Origin: Flavobacteriales bacterium
GTDB lineage: Bacteria > Bacteroidota > Bacteroidia > Flavobacteriales_F > PHOS-HE28
Assembly: GCA_016721005.1 (NCBI GenBank)
Contig: JADKJM010000008.1
Coordinates: forward strand, 124,001 to 188,000
Direction: 5' to 3'
DNA: 64,000 nt
A program made the position numbers and the translations under genes. Each line of letters opens with the position of its first letter. Position 1 is the first letter of the stretch. Shown here one piece after another: positions 42,758-51,604 of this stretch. The notes under the pieces are model-generated. The model saw only the letters and a list, made by a program, of their open reading frames with translations, was not told where the DNA came from and searched no databases.

Positions 42758-44608
42758 CTATGCGGCTGCCCCGTTACGGCCAACGAAATACATCTCCATC
42801 TCGCCCTTTCCCTTCGCTTGCACTTTTCCGCGCGGGGTGAAGGAAAGCCCGGGTTCGTTGTTCACCAATGCATAGGTGGCCCCGCTGATGTTCACGCGGC
42901 CCACCTCGCCACAACTTTCCATGCGGTTGGCCGTGTTCACCGTATCGCCCCAGATATCATACTGGAACTTGCGGACGCCAACTATACCGGCGACCACCGG
43001 GCCGGTGTGGATACCCAACCGCATTTGGAATGCAGGTTTGCCCGTGGCACTGCGCTCCACATTGCGCCGCGTGATGAAATCCTGCATGTCCAGGCCGGCG
43101 AGCACCGTGTCCCGCACCGATCCATCGGTGGGGATGGGTAGGCCACCGGCGGCCATGTACGCATCGCCGATGGTCTTGATCTTCTCGATGCCGTGCAGGT
43201 CCATGATCGTATCGAAGGCCTCGAAGCACGCCGCGATCTCGGCCACGAGTTCGGCTGCGGTCATGCGTTCGCTCAATTGGGTGAAGCCCTCGAAATCGGA
43301 GAAGAGGACGGATGCACGTTCGAAATCGCGCGCGGCGGCGAATCCCTTCATCCGCAGTTCCTCGGCCACTTCCTCCGGAAGGATGTTGTGGAGCAATTCC
43401 TCGTTGAGGTTCTTCTCCCGCTCGATGTCGGCATGCGACCGACGGATGAAACGCAGGCGATGCAGGAGGCCAGCGACGAGCAACAGGATGGCGACCCCCG
43501 TGATCTGGTAGATGTGCTTGCGGTTCTTCTCCCTGGACAGATCGGCGGCGACCACCACGGCCTCGCGTTGATCACGCTCCGCTTGAAGTACACTATCGGC
43601 ATACAACTCCTTCGTGAATTCCATCCGTTGGAGCCGTTTGGCCAGGTCATCCATTTGTAAGGTGTCATCGAGGGCTTGGGAGCGTTCCAGGTAGTACAGC
43701 GCCTGATCCCGGTGGCCCATGGCTTTATGGGCGGCGTAGAGGCAATCACAGGCTTCTTGTTGCAGGTGCGGGTTGGCGACTTCAGTGGCCAAGGAGAGAC
43801 TCTTCGCGCAGGCTTTCTCCGCATCGTGGGGCAGGCCCATTGCCGAACGAACGACGCCCATTCGTGCGAGGCGCTCGGCGATGGCCATTTGGTTGTTCAT
43901 CGTGGTGAGGACCTGCAACGACCGCTCGTAATGATCCACTGCTTGGACGTACTCCTTTTGAGCGGCATACACATCACCGATGTCGCCACGGGTCAATCCG
44001 ACACCCAGCACATAACCGATCCGCTCGTACTGGGCCAGGCTGCGTTGGCTGTAGAGCATGGCGCTATCCAGGTTCCCTTCCAAGCGGTGCATGCGGCCGA
44101 TGCTCGCCAACGAGGCGCCCACACCAATGGAATCGTTGCACTGCTCGCGCAAGGCAAGGCTACGCCGGTGGTATTCCAGGGCGCGCGGCACATCGCCCTG
44201 CTCCTCATACATGATCCCGATGTTGTTGACCGAACCGGCCACACCGGCCAGATCGTTGATGGCCTCGCTCATGCGCATGCTCCGCAACCAAAGGTCCAAA
44301 GCCTTGGCATCAGCGCCGCGCACCTTGTACACCACACCAAGGCCGCGCAGTGCGTAAGCCTTGTACTTCTCCAATCCGCGGCGGTCCGCGAAGTCGTACA
44401 TCATCTGCCCGTAGTATTCCGCACTATCGGGTAGTGAGAACAGGAATCCGTGCCACGCGTAGTTGCTGAGAGCTCGCACGCGGACAGTATCGTGCAATTG
44501 TTCATTGCGCCAAGTGTGCCACAATGCATCCTGGTCCGTTTGTGCCACGCAGGGCACCCACGCCAGAAGGTGCAGCAGGAGGAGGGATCGCGAATGCGTG
44601 GCCGCCAT
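42758..44608 (-). CDS. TPR-containing class III adenylate cyclase
   Basis: 616 aa from ATG 44608 (a GTG three codons upstream is possible). Signal peptide MAATHSRSLLLLHLLAWVPCVAQ, a periplasmic TPR region (~60-360; repeated IGIMYEEQGDVPRALEYHRRSL-type units), one transmembrane helix (IYQITGVAILLLVAGLLHRL), then the cytoplasmic cyclase domain. Metal-binding aspartates are in SVLFSDFEGFTQLSE and IKTIGDAYMAAGG; the adenine-specifying Lys (EKIK) and Asp (FQYDIWGDTVN) are both present, as is the transition-state arginine in ANRMESCG. So ATP rather than GTP is the likely substrate. The domain layout parallels the TPR kinase at 30065-32359. Confidence 0.88.
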   Translation of the reverse strand: MAATHSRSLLLLHLLAWVPCVAQTDQDALWHTWRNEQLHDTVRVRALSNYAWHGFLFSLPDSAEYYGQMMYDFADRRGLEKYKAYALRGLGVVYKVRGADAKALDLWLRSMRMSEAINDLAGVAGSVNNIGIMYEEQGDVPRALEYHRRSLALREQCNDSIGVGASLASIGRMHRLEGNLDSAMLYSQRSLAQYERIGYVLGVGLTRGDIGDVYAAQKEYVQAVDHYERSLQVLTTMNNQMAIAERLARMGVVRSAMGLPHDAEKACAKSLSLATEVANPHLQQEACDCLYAAHKAMGHRDQALYYLERSQALDDTLQMDDLAKRLQRMEFTKELYADSVLQAERDQREAVVVAADLSREKNRKHIYQITGVAILLLVAGLLHRLRFIRRSHADIEREKNLNEELLHNILPEEVAEELRMKGFAAARDFERASVLFSDFEGFTQLSERMTAAELVAEIAACFEAFDTIMDLHGIEKIKTIGDAYMAAGGLPIPTDGSVRDTVLAGLDMQDFITRRNVERSATGKPAFQMRLGIHTGPVVAGIVGVRKFQYDIWGDTVNTANRMESCGEVGRVNISGATYALVNNEPGLSFTPRGKVQAKGKGEMEMYFVGRNGAAA

Positions 44609-44727
44609 ATTGCTCACAACTTACGCAGTGGGACGTTGGAACCCAAGCCGATCTTCCTGAACAGGCAGGCCATCGGATTACATTCGACGGGTCCGGTGAT
44701 CCCTGGACCCTGATACTCCCCACGCAA

Positions 44728-46407
44728 ATGGACCTTTCAAGATCACGCGATAGTGGTTCACGAACGATCATGCTCGCGGTCGCGTGCTTCGTTGTGTTCA
44801 ACGCACGGGCACAACGCACCGTGGGCCTGTTGCAGAACGACGGCGCACCGGAAGGCTATATGCTCTTCGCGCCAATGCCGTATACCAGTACGTACCTGAT
44901 CGATGCCTGTGGGCGGGAGGTCCACCAGTGGAGCAGCGCTTACAACCCGGGGTTGGGTGCCCAATTGGCCACCGACGGCACTTTGTACCGGTCGGGGATC
45001 ATGAACAACGCCGCGTTCAATGGGGGCGGGCGCGGTGGCTTGATCGAGCGATGGTCGTGGGATGGGGACCTGCTCTGGAGCTACGCCATCAGCACCGATT
45101 CCGTGTGCCAGCACCACGACTTCACTGTGCTGCCCAATGGGAACGTACTCGTGATCGCGTGGGAAAATCACACATCGGCTGATGCCATCGCCAATGGGAA
45201 GAACCCGGCGGCAACAGCCACGGAGCTCTGGAGTGAGCGGATCATCGAGCTTCTACCACAGGGGAACAATGGCGCCGTGGTGGTCTGGCAATGGCGCTTG
45301 TGGGACCACCTCATCCAATCCTTCAATACCGGGCTGCCACATTCCGGTGTGGTGGCGGAGCATCCGGAGAAGGTGGACATCAATTTCGTGCAAGGTCCAC
45401 CATTGAATTTCGATTGGATCCACCTCAATGCCATCGCTTACAACCCTGCGTTGGACCAGATCATGGTAAGCAGCCATGCGTTGGATGAGTTCTGGATCAT
45501 CGATCACAGCACCACCATGGCCGAGGCGGCAGGATCAACCGGAGGCAACAGCGGCAAGGGAGGCGATCTGCTCTACCGCTGGGGCAACCCGCGCAGCTAC
45601 GGCCGCGGCACGGTGGCCGATCAGCGCTTGTTCGGTCAGCACCACACCACGTGGTTGCCGCCGGGCCACCCCGATGCCGGTAAGATCCTGGTCTTCAATA
45701 ACGGTAATGGGCGGCCGCAAGGGGACTATTCCAGCTTGGACATCATTGCGCCACCGGTGGATGCGAACGGGAACTACGAATTGCCCGCGACCACCGCATT
45801 CGCTCCGGCCACTGCGGAATGGAGCTGGACCGCACCGGTGCCCACGGACTTCTACGGCACGAACATCAGCGGCGTGCTACCTGCTGGCGATGGTTTCCTC
45901 GCGACCAACGGGCGTGAGGGCCGGTTCATTTACATCGATGCCACGGAAGAGCAAGTGTGGGAATACATCAACCCGGTCACTAGTACAGGCCCGGTGGCGC
46001 AAGGAACCGCTATCCAAGCCAACTCGGTGTTCCGCTGCCAACACTACGCGGAGGACTTTCCGGGATTCGTCGGTCACGACCTCACGCCGGGCGCCGGGAT
46101 CGAACTGGATCCGCTACCGTCGCTGTGCTTGAGCATGGGCGTGAACGCGAGCACCACCGATCATGAGCCGATCGCACTGGCGCCGAACCCCGCAACGAAC
46201 CGTGTCACGATCACAGCCGCATCGAACATCACCTCGGTGGAACGGATCGACATGCAAGGCCGAGTGGTCGCCTTACCCATCGGAACCACTTCGGATCGGA
46301 TCACCCTGCTCACCAGCGAATGGGCCGCAGGGACCTACGCGTTGCGCATGCGGACGAGCGCCAGCGCCATACCGGTGGTGATCAAGCTGCTCATCGAAGA
46401 GCAATAG
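44728..46407 (+). CDS. Secreted aryl-sulfotransferase-like protein with T9SS type A sorting domain
   Basis: 559 aa from ATG 44728 (ATG 44770, starting MLAVACFVVFNARAQ, is a likely alternative giving a tidier signal peptide). The middle resembles the ASST (arylsulfotransferase) six-bladed propeller family: YMLFAPMPYTSTYLIDACG, GLIERWSWDGDLLWSYAI, HHDFTVLPNGNVLVIAWE, FDWIHLNAIAYNPALDQI, QHHTTWLPPGHPDAG. The C-terminus IALAPNPATNRVTITA ... EWAAGTYALRM is the type A sorting domain. Whether it still transfers sulfate is uncertain. It is divergent from the cyclase gene, whose start is 120 bp away. Confidence 0.82.
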   Translation: MDLSRSRDSGSRTIMLAVACFVVFNARAQRTVGLLQNDGAPEGYMLFAPMPYTSTYLIDACGREVHQWSSAYNPGLGAQLATDGTLYRSGIMNNAAFNGGGRGGLIERWSWDGDLLWSYAISTDSVCQHHDFTVLPNGNVLVIAWENHTSADAIANGKNPAATATELWSERIIELLPQGNNGAVVVWQWRLWDHLIQSFNTGLPHSGVVAEHPEKVDINFVQGPPLNFDWIHLNAIAYNPALDQIMVSSHALDEFWIIDHSTTMAEAAGSTGGNSGKGGDLLYRWGNPRSYGRGTVADQRLFGQHHTTWLPPGHPDAGKILVFNNGNGRPQGDYSSLDIIAPPVDANGNYELPATTAFAPATAEWSWTAPVPTDFYGTNISGVLPAGDGFLATNGREGRFIYIDATEEQVWEYINPVTSTGPVAQGTAIQANSVFRCQHYAEDFPGFVGHDLTPGAGIELDPLPSLCLSMGVNASTTDHEPIALAPNPATNRVTITAASNITSVERIDMQGRVVALPIGTTSDRITLLTSEWAAGTYALRMRTSASAIPVVIKLLIEEQ

Positions 46408-46528
46408 CCCGACCTTGGATCCGCGCGGTGGTGCGTTGGCGATCACGTGCCGCCATCATCGCCAAAGCCGAACTCGAGATGGAGGAGGCCCGAACCGGCG
46501 CAACTCGCACAGCATTGGCAAGATCTGC

Positions 46529-46642
46529 ATGTACATCAAGCGGCTCAGCGATGTGGACCTGAAGGTGCTGAAGGAACTGGTGGAAGCCAGTGTGAAGAAG
46601 ATGAAGAAGCCGTCGACGCCAGCTGCCACGAAGCGGAAGTAG
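46529..46642 (+). CDS. Possible small basic protein (37 aa)
   Basis: From ATG 46529: MYIKRLSDVDLKVLKELVEA then a Lys/Pro/Ala-rich tail. A short amphipathic helix followed by a basic tail is coherent for a small nucleic-acid-binding protein. It lies in a gap after the sulfotransferase-like gene. No family is recognised and the coding case rests on composition only. Confidence 0.3.
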   Translation: MYIKRLSDVDLKVLKELVEASVKKMKKPSTPAATKRK

Positions 46643-46668
46643 GTCTGCGGTCGCGGATCAGCGGCGGT

Positions 46669-46770
46669 TCAGACCGGGTAGCAGATGGCCAGCAGCGCGA
46701 AGAGCACCAGGAGGGCGTACACGCCGATCACCAGAGCACTGGGTGGGGTTCTACGGATAATGGAGGGCAT
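46669..46770 (-). CDS. Possible small membrane protein (33 aa)
   Basis: From ATG 46770: MPSIIRRTPPSALVIG followed by a single hydrophobic helix (VYALLVLFALLAIC). Positive charges precede the helix as in genuine small inner-membrane proteins. There is no SD and no recognised family. The adjoining stretch 46,771-47,075 shows no further gene. Confidence 0.3.
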   Translation of the reverse strand: MPSIIRRTPPSALVIGVYALLVLFALLAICYPV

Positions 46771-47034
46771 GGTAAGAGGACTGTTACAACCGGATGACGG
46801 CACGGAACAAGGGAAGTTGCCTCCAAGGAAGCCCGCGCCTGTTAAGGGATGTAAAGAGGGACCGCTTTCACGAGGAGGGTGGAACCACCCCGGCCTCGGG
46901 ATCCGGAATGCCTTAACTGCAGTAGTGAACAGAAAAGAAGGACGCAAGGCGAGATCTGAACTCGACCAGGTCGACTTGGGAAGCAGTAAGGACCATCCCT
47001 TGGATCTCACCGCAGCAAAGCCTCTGTGCCCTCA

Positions 47035-47049
47035 GCCCCTCTGCGGTTC
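47035..47049 (+). repeat. 15-bp inverted repeat, left arm (around fatty-acid hydroxylase gene)
   Basis: GCCCCTCTGCGGTTC; its exact reverse complement is at 47774-47788, with the hydroxylase gene between. Confidence 0.55.
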
Positions 47050-47075
47050 GATCCTCACGGCGCCGTAGCGGTGAA

Positions 47076-47708
47076 CTAACTCGCCACCTGCTTCTTCGCC
47101 CTTGGCTCCTCCGGCATGGTGCCGAAAATGTGATCCCACAGCGGTGTACTCACCCCGAAGGCACCGGTATCGCCCACGAAGTGGTGGATGTTGTGGTGCT
47201 TCCAGATGATCCGCAGGAAGTTCTTCGGTGGGTGATGGATGTGGATCGCGTAATGGATCAGCAAGTAGGTGGCATAGCCCGTGAGGAAGCCACCACCGAA
47301 GGCGAACCCGTATTCACCCAACGCCAAGCGGAACAGGCCGATGAAGGCCGCGGCCACGAGGATGCTCATCAACGGCGGCAGAGCCAAGCGCTTCTTGTCA
47401 CGCGGATGGTCGTGATGAACCCCGTGGAAGACGTATTGCATGCGCACCTTCCTCGGACTGTCGGTGTTCATGTGGTAGAAGTAGCGGTGTATCATGTACT
47501 CCACCCAGGTGAAGAAGATGATGCCGACAAGAAAGAGCGATAGGCAGGCGGTGGTCCCCAAGCCCAGAACGGACAAGGACCACCACATCGCCGCGATCCC
47601 GGTACCGTAGAACATGGTCAGCGGGATGGCGATGTGCGTCCTGGTCATCGCCTCCAAGAACGGACTCTTGAAGATCCGCCCACTATCGCTCACATTCGTT
47701 CCGCTCAT
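47076..47708 (-). CDS. Sterol desaturase/fatty acid hydroxylase family protein
   Basis: 210 aa from ATG 47708. Four hydrophobic segments and the histidine clusters of the membrane di-iron family: WVEYMIHRYFYHM, FHGVHHDHP, HYAIHIHHPP and KHHNIHHFVG. Members hydroxylate or desaturate lipids such as sphingoid or fatty acyl chains, or carotenoids; this could modify sulfonolipid or sphingolipid acyl chains typical of Bacteroidota, but the substrate cannot be read here. A TAAATTCG promoter-like box is 15 nt upstream of the ATG (47724-47731). The gene is flanked by a 15-bp inverted repeat. Confidence 0.85.
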   Translation of the reverse strand: MSGTNVSDSGRIFKSPFLEAMTRTHIAIPLTMFYGTGIAAMWWSLSVLGLGTTACLSLFLVGIIFFTWVEYMIHRYFYHMNTDSPRKVRMQYVFHGVHHDHPRDKKRLALPPLMSILVAAAFIGLFRLALGEYGFAFGGGFLTGYATYLLIHYAIHIHHPPKNFLRIIWKHHNIHHFVGDTGAFGVSTPLWDHIFGTMPEEPRAKKQVAS

Positions 47709-47773
47709 GGTGCTTACGCACCGCGAATTTAGTCGCGAGGAATGCAATCAACGCAGAAGGAAGGGGAATGCAT

Positions 47774-47788
47774 GAACCGCAGAGGGGC
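47774..47788 (-). repeat. 15-bp inverted repeat, right arm
   Basis: GAACCGCAGAGGGGC, the reverse complement of 47035-47049. The local context (CGCAGAGGGGCAGAGGCCACGGAG) is a common dispersed spacer motif. Confidence 0.55.
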
Positions 47789-47844
47789 AGAGGCCACGGA
47801 GAAAAGCGGTTGACCTTCACACGGTCAATATCTCGACCCATTCC

Positions 47845-47852
47845 TACATTCG
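47845..47852 (+). promoter_or_regulatory. Putative -7 box of tRNA-Val
   Basis: TACATTCG followed by CGCCCCGCAA and the mature tRNA 5' end 11 nt downstream. It fits the TAnnTT(T/C)G variant seen at several genes in the window. Confidence 0.4.
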
Positions 47853-47862
47853 CGCCCCGCAA

Positions 47863-47937
47863 GGGCATTTAGCTCAGCTGGTTCAGAGCACTACCTCGAC
47901 AAGGTAGGGGTCACTGGTTCGAATCCAGTAATGCCCA
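47863..47937 (+). tRNA. tRNA-Val (GAC)
   Basis: A complete 75-nt cloverleaf: acceptor GGGCATT/AATGCCC, D-stem GCTC/GAGC, anticodon stem CTACC/GGTAG, T-arm ACTGG-TTCGAAT-CCAGT, discriminator A, CCA not encoded. The 7-nt anticodon loop is TCGACAA, giving anticodon GAC (47898-47900). Position 33 is C (47897) instead of the nearly universal U. Confidence 0.92.
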
Positions 47938-47974
47938 CAAGGTCCCGGTCCACAAGCCGGGACTTCTTCATCCC

Positions 47975-48499
47975 ATGCATCGTCTGACCTTGGTGTTCTC
48001 CCTGGTCGCCCTCCTCGGTGTGGGGGTTGTGTTCTTCCAAGTTTCCGGGATGGAGCAGGCGCGCAATGAGCAGGGATCCGCACCGCGCGCGGCTGAGGAA
48101 CCGAACGGGAAGCCCGAGCACATGGAAGTGGCCGTGTACATGGGCCGCTTGCAAAGGTTCCACCAGAAGTTGTGGCTGGCTGGCAATGTCGGCAATGCGG
48201 AACTCGCGAAGTTCTATCTGCATGAGATGGAGGAGACCATGGAGGCGATCGCGGATGGGCACGTGGTGGAGGAAGGTGTGAACGTGAGCGCTGCGATGGA
48301 GACCCATGGTCTGCCGGCGATCGGGAAGCTGGAGGATCTGCTCGAAAAGGAAGGTGTCGGGGCCATGCACGCGAATGGCGGGATCCTGGTGGAAGGCTGC
48401 AACAACTGCCACATCGCTACCGAGCACATGTACATCCGGATCAAGGAGCCGGAAGCAGCCGCTTTCCCGGACCAGTATTTCGCTCCGGTGACCAAGTAG
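47975..48499 (+). CDS. Monoheme c-type cytochrome-like membrane-anchored protein
   Basis: 174 aa. N-terminal anchor MHRLTLVFSLVALLGVGVVF, then a helical domain and, near residue 142, EGCNNCHIATEHM: one CxxCH heme-attachment motif with a methionine five residues on. A His-rich four-helix pattern (YMGRLQRFHQKLWLAGN) resembles cytochrome c'-like or DUF-type periplasmic proteins. Probably faces the periplasm; its redox partner is not evident. It begins 38 bp after the tRNA. An overlapping minus-strand frame that reads into the tRNA is not real. Confidence 0.75.
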   Translation: MHRLTLVFSLVALLGVGVVFFQVSGMEQARNEQGSAPRAAEEPNGKPEHMEVAVYMGRLQRFHQKLWLAGNVGNAELAKFYLHEMEETMEAIADGHVVEEGVNVSAAMETHGLPAIGKLEDLLEKEGVGAMHANGGILVEGCNNCHIATEHMYIRIKEPEAAAFPDQYFAPVTK

Positions 48500-48618
48500 C
48501 ATTCGGGGCGTTCACAGCCCGGATACCGCAGATCAACCGAGGATCCTTTCTTATTCCACGTCCAACAACCATCAACACATGTCCTGAGCGAAGTCGAAGG
48601 ACGAATAACCAGAACCAT

Positions 48619-49578
48619 ATGCGATCACACTCGAGCATCTTCCTCTCTCTTCTTCTAGCATTGCCTGCAACCCTCCACGCCCAGGAGGACATCGACGCCA
48701 AGGCACGTGAAGCTGCTGCGGCCGCTGCACAAGCGCGGCACACCAGCGATTCATTGGACGGCCTGTGGCGGCGCAGCGGCGTGATCTCGCTCAACATGAG
48801 CCAGGTGAGCCTGACCAATTGGGCGGCCGGTGGATTCAACACGGTGAGCGGCATCGCCATGTTCAACGGCGCTGCCAATTGGAAAAAGGGCAAGCGCGCG
48901 TGGGACAACAGCTTGGTGCTCGCCTTCGGCGGACAACAGATCGAGGACGCGGATCCCACCAAGACCGATGACCGCATCGAACTGAACAGCAAGTACGGTT
49001 ACGGCCTTACGGAGAAGTGGTACCTGGCCGGCGTGGCCCAGTTCAAGACCCAATTCACGGAGGGCTTCAACACCAGTGGGCAGCGCATTTCCAACTTGCT
49101 TTCACCGGGCTATGCCTTGCTCGGTATCGGGATGGACTACAAGCCGAACGACAAGTTCACGGCCTTCATCTCGCCAACCACTGCACGGATGGTCATCGTC
49201 ACGGATAAGAAGCTCTTCGGGGGAAGCACGGATCCGGACCTGCGTGTGTACGGCGTGAAGAACGGCAACACCACGGAACTGGAGGCGGGTGGATACATCC
49301 GGGTGATGTACACCACCGGACTCGCGAAGAACATCACCTTCATGACGCGCGGCGATGTGTTCGCCAACTACCTGCGCAACCCACAGAACATGGATGTGAA
49401 CTGGGAAACGCTATGGACCTTCAAGGTGAACGATTGGTTCGCGGCCACCTTCAACACCTTGTTGATCTACGACGACGACACCGACCTGCCGAAGAAGAAC
49501 AGCGAAGGCGTGATCTATACGGGTCCTGCCACGCAGTTCAAGCAAACGCTGGGCATCGGCCTCACGGTGAAACTCTGA
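48619..49578 (+). CDS. DUF3078 family outer-membrane protein
   Basis: 319 aa. Signal peptide MRSHSSIFLSLLLALPATLHAQ, an Ala-rich helix (AKAREAAAAAAQA), then the characteristic WRRSGVISLNMSQVSLTNWAAGGFNTVSG opening and beta-strand pairs (YGYGLTEKWYLAGVAQFKTQ) of DUF3078 proteins. Probably a beta-barrel with an unknown function; common and single-copy in Bacteroidota. Followed by a strong hairpin (49592-49621). Confidence 0.85.
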   Translation: MRSHSSIFLSLLLALPATLHAQEDIDAKAREAAAAAAQARHTSDSLDGLWRRSGVISLNMSQVSLTNWAAGGFNTVSGIAMFNGAANWKKGKRAWDNSLVLAFGGQQIEDADPTKTDDRIELNSKYGYGLTEKWYLAGVAQFKTQFTEGFNTSGQRISNLLSPGYALLGIGMDYKPNDKFTAFISPTTARMVIVTDKKLFGGSTDPDLRVYGVKNGNTTELEAGGYIRVMYTTGLAKNITFMTRGDVFANYLRNPQNMDVNWETLWTFKVNDWFAATFNTLLIYDDDTDLPKKNSEGVIYTGPATQFKQTLGIGLTVKL

Positions 49579-49591
49579 TCGGACCAAACCA

Positions 49592-49621
49592 TGAACGAGG
49601 CCGCGCGAGCGGCCTTGTTCA
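49592..49621. terminator. Bidirectional hairpin terminator
   Basis: TGAACGAGGCCGC (49592-49604), loop GCGA, GCGGCCTTGTTCA (49609-49621): 13 pairs with one G.T wobble. Lies between convergent genes and overlaps the stop codon of the downstream minus-strand gene. Confidence 0.65.
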
Positions 49622-51604
49622 TTTCGCGGGGAAGCGTCCGTGCCAAGGCACAGGTTCCAATGTGCCATAACGTACCGGGTTCGCACTGCGGCGCAGGATA
49701 TCCACGCGACTTACGCGAAGCGCTTCCTTGTTCGGGTTGTAGATGTACGTGAGCAAGTGCAACCGGTCCCCTTTCATGTCCGCCGGACAGACGGTGACGA
49801 TCATGGGTGATACCTCGTGCGGACGATGCGCGGGTTCGAGGCGTCCTGTGCGATAGAAGACCGTGCTGTCGCCGTGCTTGACATCCGCCACCACACTGGC
49901 CTCGCTGTTCGCGCTCCAGCCGATCACCGTCGCGATCACTTCGATCTGGTCCTGCGGATCAAGGACTATGCTGTCCAAGGGTAGGTCGATGCCCAGGCCG
50001 AATTCCCTGTAAGCGAATTCCCAGAATGCTCCGTTGGGCACCGTGTCGGTGTACATCGAAAGGCCATCCGATACCTTCCACGGACCCATTCGCTGCTCCG
50101 GTGTGATGCTGGCGATGGTGTCGCGATCGAACCACTGCATCTGCACGGGTCCATCCGTGAAGCGGAAGACCTGGCCGTCGATGAGATCCTGTCGCTCCAC
50201 GAGTTCCGGGAAGTGCTGCTGGATGAGCGCGAGGTGCTCCGGCACCGATCCATTGCTCTGGCCGAAGATCACCGTGCGGCCCTTGTTGGCTTGCAGGATA
50301 CTGTCCACTTGGCTGATCAGGAAACGATCCTTCAACTGCACAAAGGGAAAGTCGTTCACAGAAACCCTCCACAGATCGTAATAGAAACGGATCATGTGGT
50401 CCGGCGCATCGATGAGCACCAGCACCTTGTCCGTGCCAAGCGTCTTGTTCGCCTCGATCGCTTCCCGCGCGATCACCTCGTACTTCGAGCGGTAGAACAA
50501 CTCGTAGTGCAAGCGCGTGTTCACCAAGGAGTACACGCTCACACACGCGAGTATCGCACAGCCGACCAGTACCGCTTTCCGCTGCACGTGCACGAGGCCT
50601 TGCAGGAGGAAGAGGACGATGTAGGGAAAGGAGAAGAGCACGACCGAGTATTGCAGCACTGGTGCGCGCCACACCGAGTAAGCGAAACCGATGGCTAGCG
50701 GGATAACGCCCCATGCGAATAGGAACCAACGTGCAGGGCCAGCCACGCGACCGGAGCGGATCGTCAGGATCACGGATGCGACGACACAAGCGATCAGGAT
50801 CCCCGCCAAGAAGACATTGTCATTCGCGATGAACCAGCCGTACTTCGGGAACCAAGCACCGTCCGGCGCGGGCAGCCATTCCGAAAGGCCGCCTTCGCCG
50901 AGTTGCTTCAAGAAGATCGGGATGTTCGGCAGGTAGAGCACGATGGCAATGCCGCACATGATCGCATACGCGCGACGTTGCTCACGCGAGATCAGGAACC
51001 AACCCGTGGCGACCATCAACGCGGCGAGCAACAGGGCGAAGTGGTGCGTGTACGCGCTGAGCAATGCGGCGATCCCCACACCGATCAACATGCGTCGTGT
51101 ACCGAACGCGAGGTAACGCGTGAGTTGATCCGCGAGGAGTGCAGTGGTGAAGAGTCCCGCAGCGTAAGGCCGCGCGATCTGCCCGTAGAGCACACTGTAC
51201 TGGATCGTGGCCATCAACGCCGTAAGCACCAACGCCGGACTTGCGCCGGTCCACGCGAGGGCGAAGCGATAGAGGAAGAGGAGCGCCAGCAGATCCATGA
51301 GGATGAAAGGCAGCTTCACATCCGCTTCCTCCTTCGTGAACACTTTCGTCCAGAACCATTCGAAGACCTGCACGCCGGGCGGGTGCGTGTCCAGTTCGAT
51401 CACGCCTCTCTGGATCGTTTCGCCCAACGTCGGATAGATGCGCACCAAGGCGCTCAACTCATCATGCGTGTAGGGGAGGTGTGGCAGATCCCAGAAGCGT
51501 AGGACCGCAGCTAGAATGAACAGCGCAATGAACGCCTTGCGCATCCACCGCTCACCGGGCAGGAGGACCGGTCCGTAGCGTCCGATGGTCTCCTTCCACG
51601 TCAT
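49619..51604 (-). CDS. GT39-like polytopic membrane glycosyltransferase
   Basis: 661 aa. Ten or so hydrophobic segments in the first 390 residues and a soluble C-terminal domain of ~270 residues. The first loop carries the acidic motif LPYTHDELSALVRI, the catalytic Asp/Glu region of the PMT/ArnT/GT39 fold, and later HPPGVQVFEWFW. It would transfer sugars from polyprenyl phosphate donors onto an extracytoplasmic acceptor. The start ATG overlaps the smpB stop by one base, so the two are co-transcribed. The C-terminal domain has no recognised family. Confidence 0.7.
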   Translation of the reverse strand: MTWKETIGRYGPVLLPGERWMRKAFIALFILAAVLRFWDLPHLPYTHDELSALVRIYPTLGETIQRGVIELDTHPPGVQVFEWFWTKVFTKEEADVKLPFILMDLLALLFLYRFALAWTGASPALVLTALMATIQYSVLYGQIARPYAAGLFTTALLADQLTRYLAFGTRRMLIGVGIAALLSAYTHHFALLLAALMVATGWFLISREQRRAYAIMCGIAIVLYLPNIPIFLKQLGEGGLSEWLPAPDGAWFPKYGWFIANDNVFLAGILIACVVASVILTIRSGRVAGPARWFLFAWGVIPLAIGFAYSVWRAPVLQYSVVLFSFPYIVLFLLQGLVHVQRKAVLVGCAILACVSVYSLVNTRLHYELFYRSKYEVIAREAIEANKTLGTDKVLVLIDAPDHMIRFYYDLWRVSVNDFPFVQLKDRFLISQVDSILQANKGRTVIFGQSNGSVPEHLALIQQHFPELVERQDLIDGQVFRFTDGPVQMQWFDRDTIASITPEQRMGPWKVSDGLSMYTDTVPNGAFWEFAYREFGLGIDLPLDSIVLDPQDQIEVIATVIGWSANSEASVVADVKHGDSTVFYRTGRLEPAHRPHEVSPMIVTVCPADMKGDRLHLLTYIYNPNKEALRVSRVDILRRSANPVRYGTLEPVPWHGRFPAK

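Noticed and set aside
47883..48083. Minus-strand frame reading into the tRNA (…GHYWIRTSDP…)
   Set aside because: A well-known artefact produced by translating the antisense of a tRNA.
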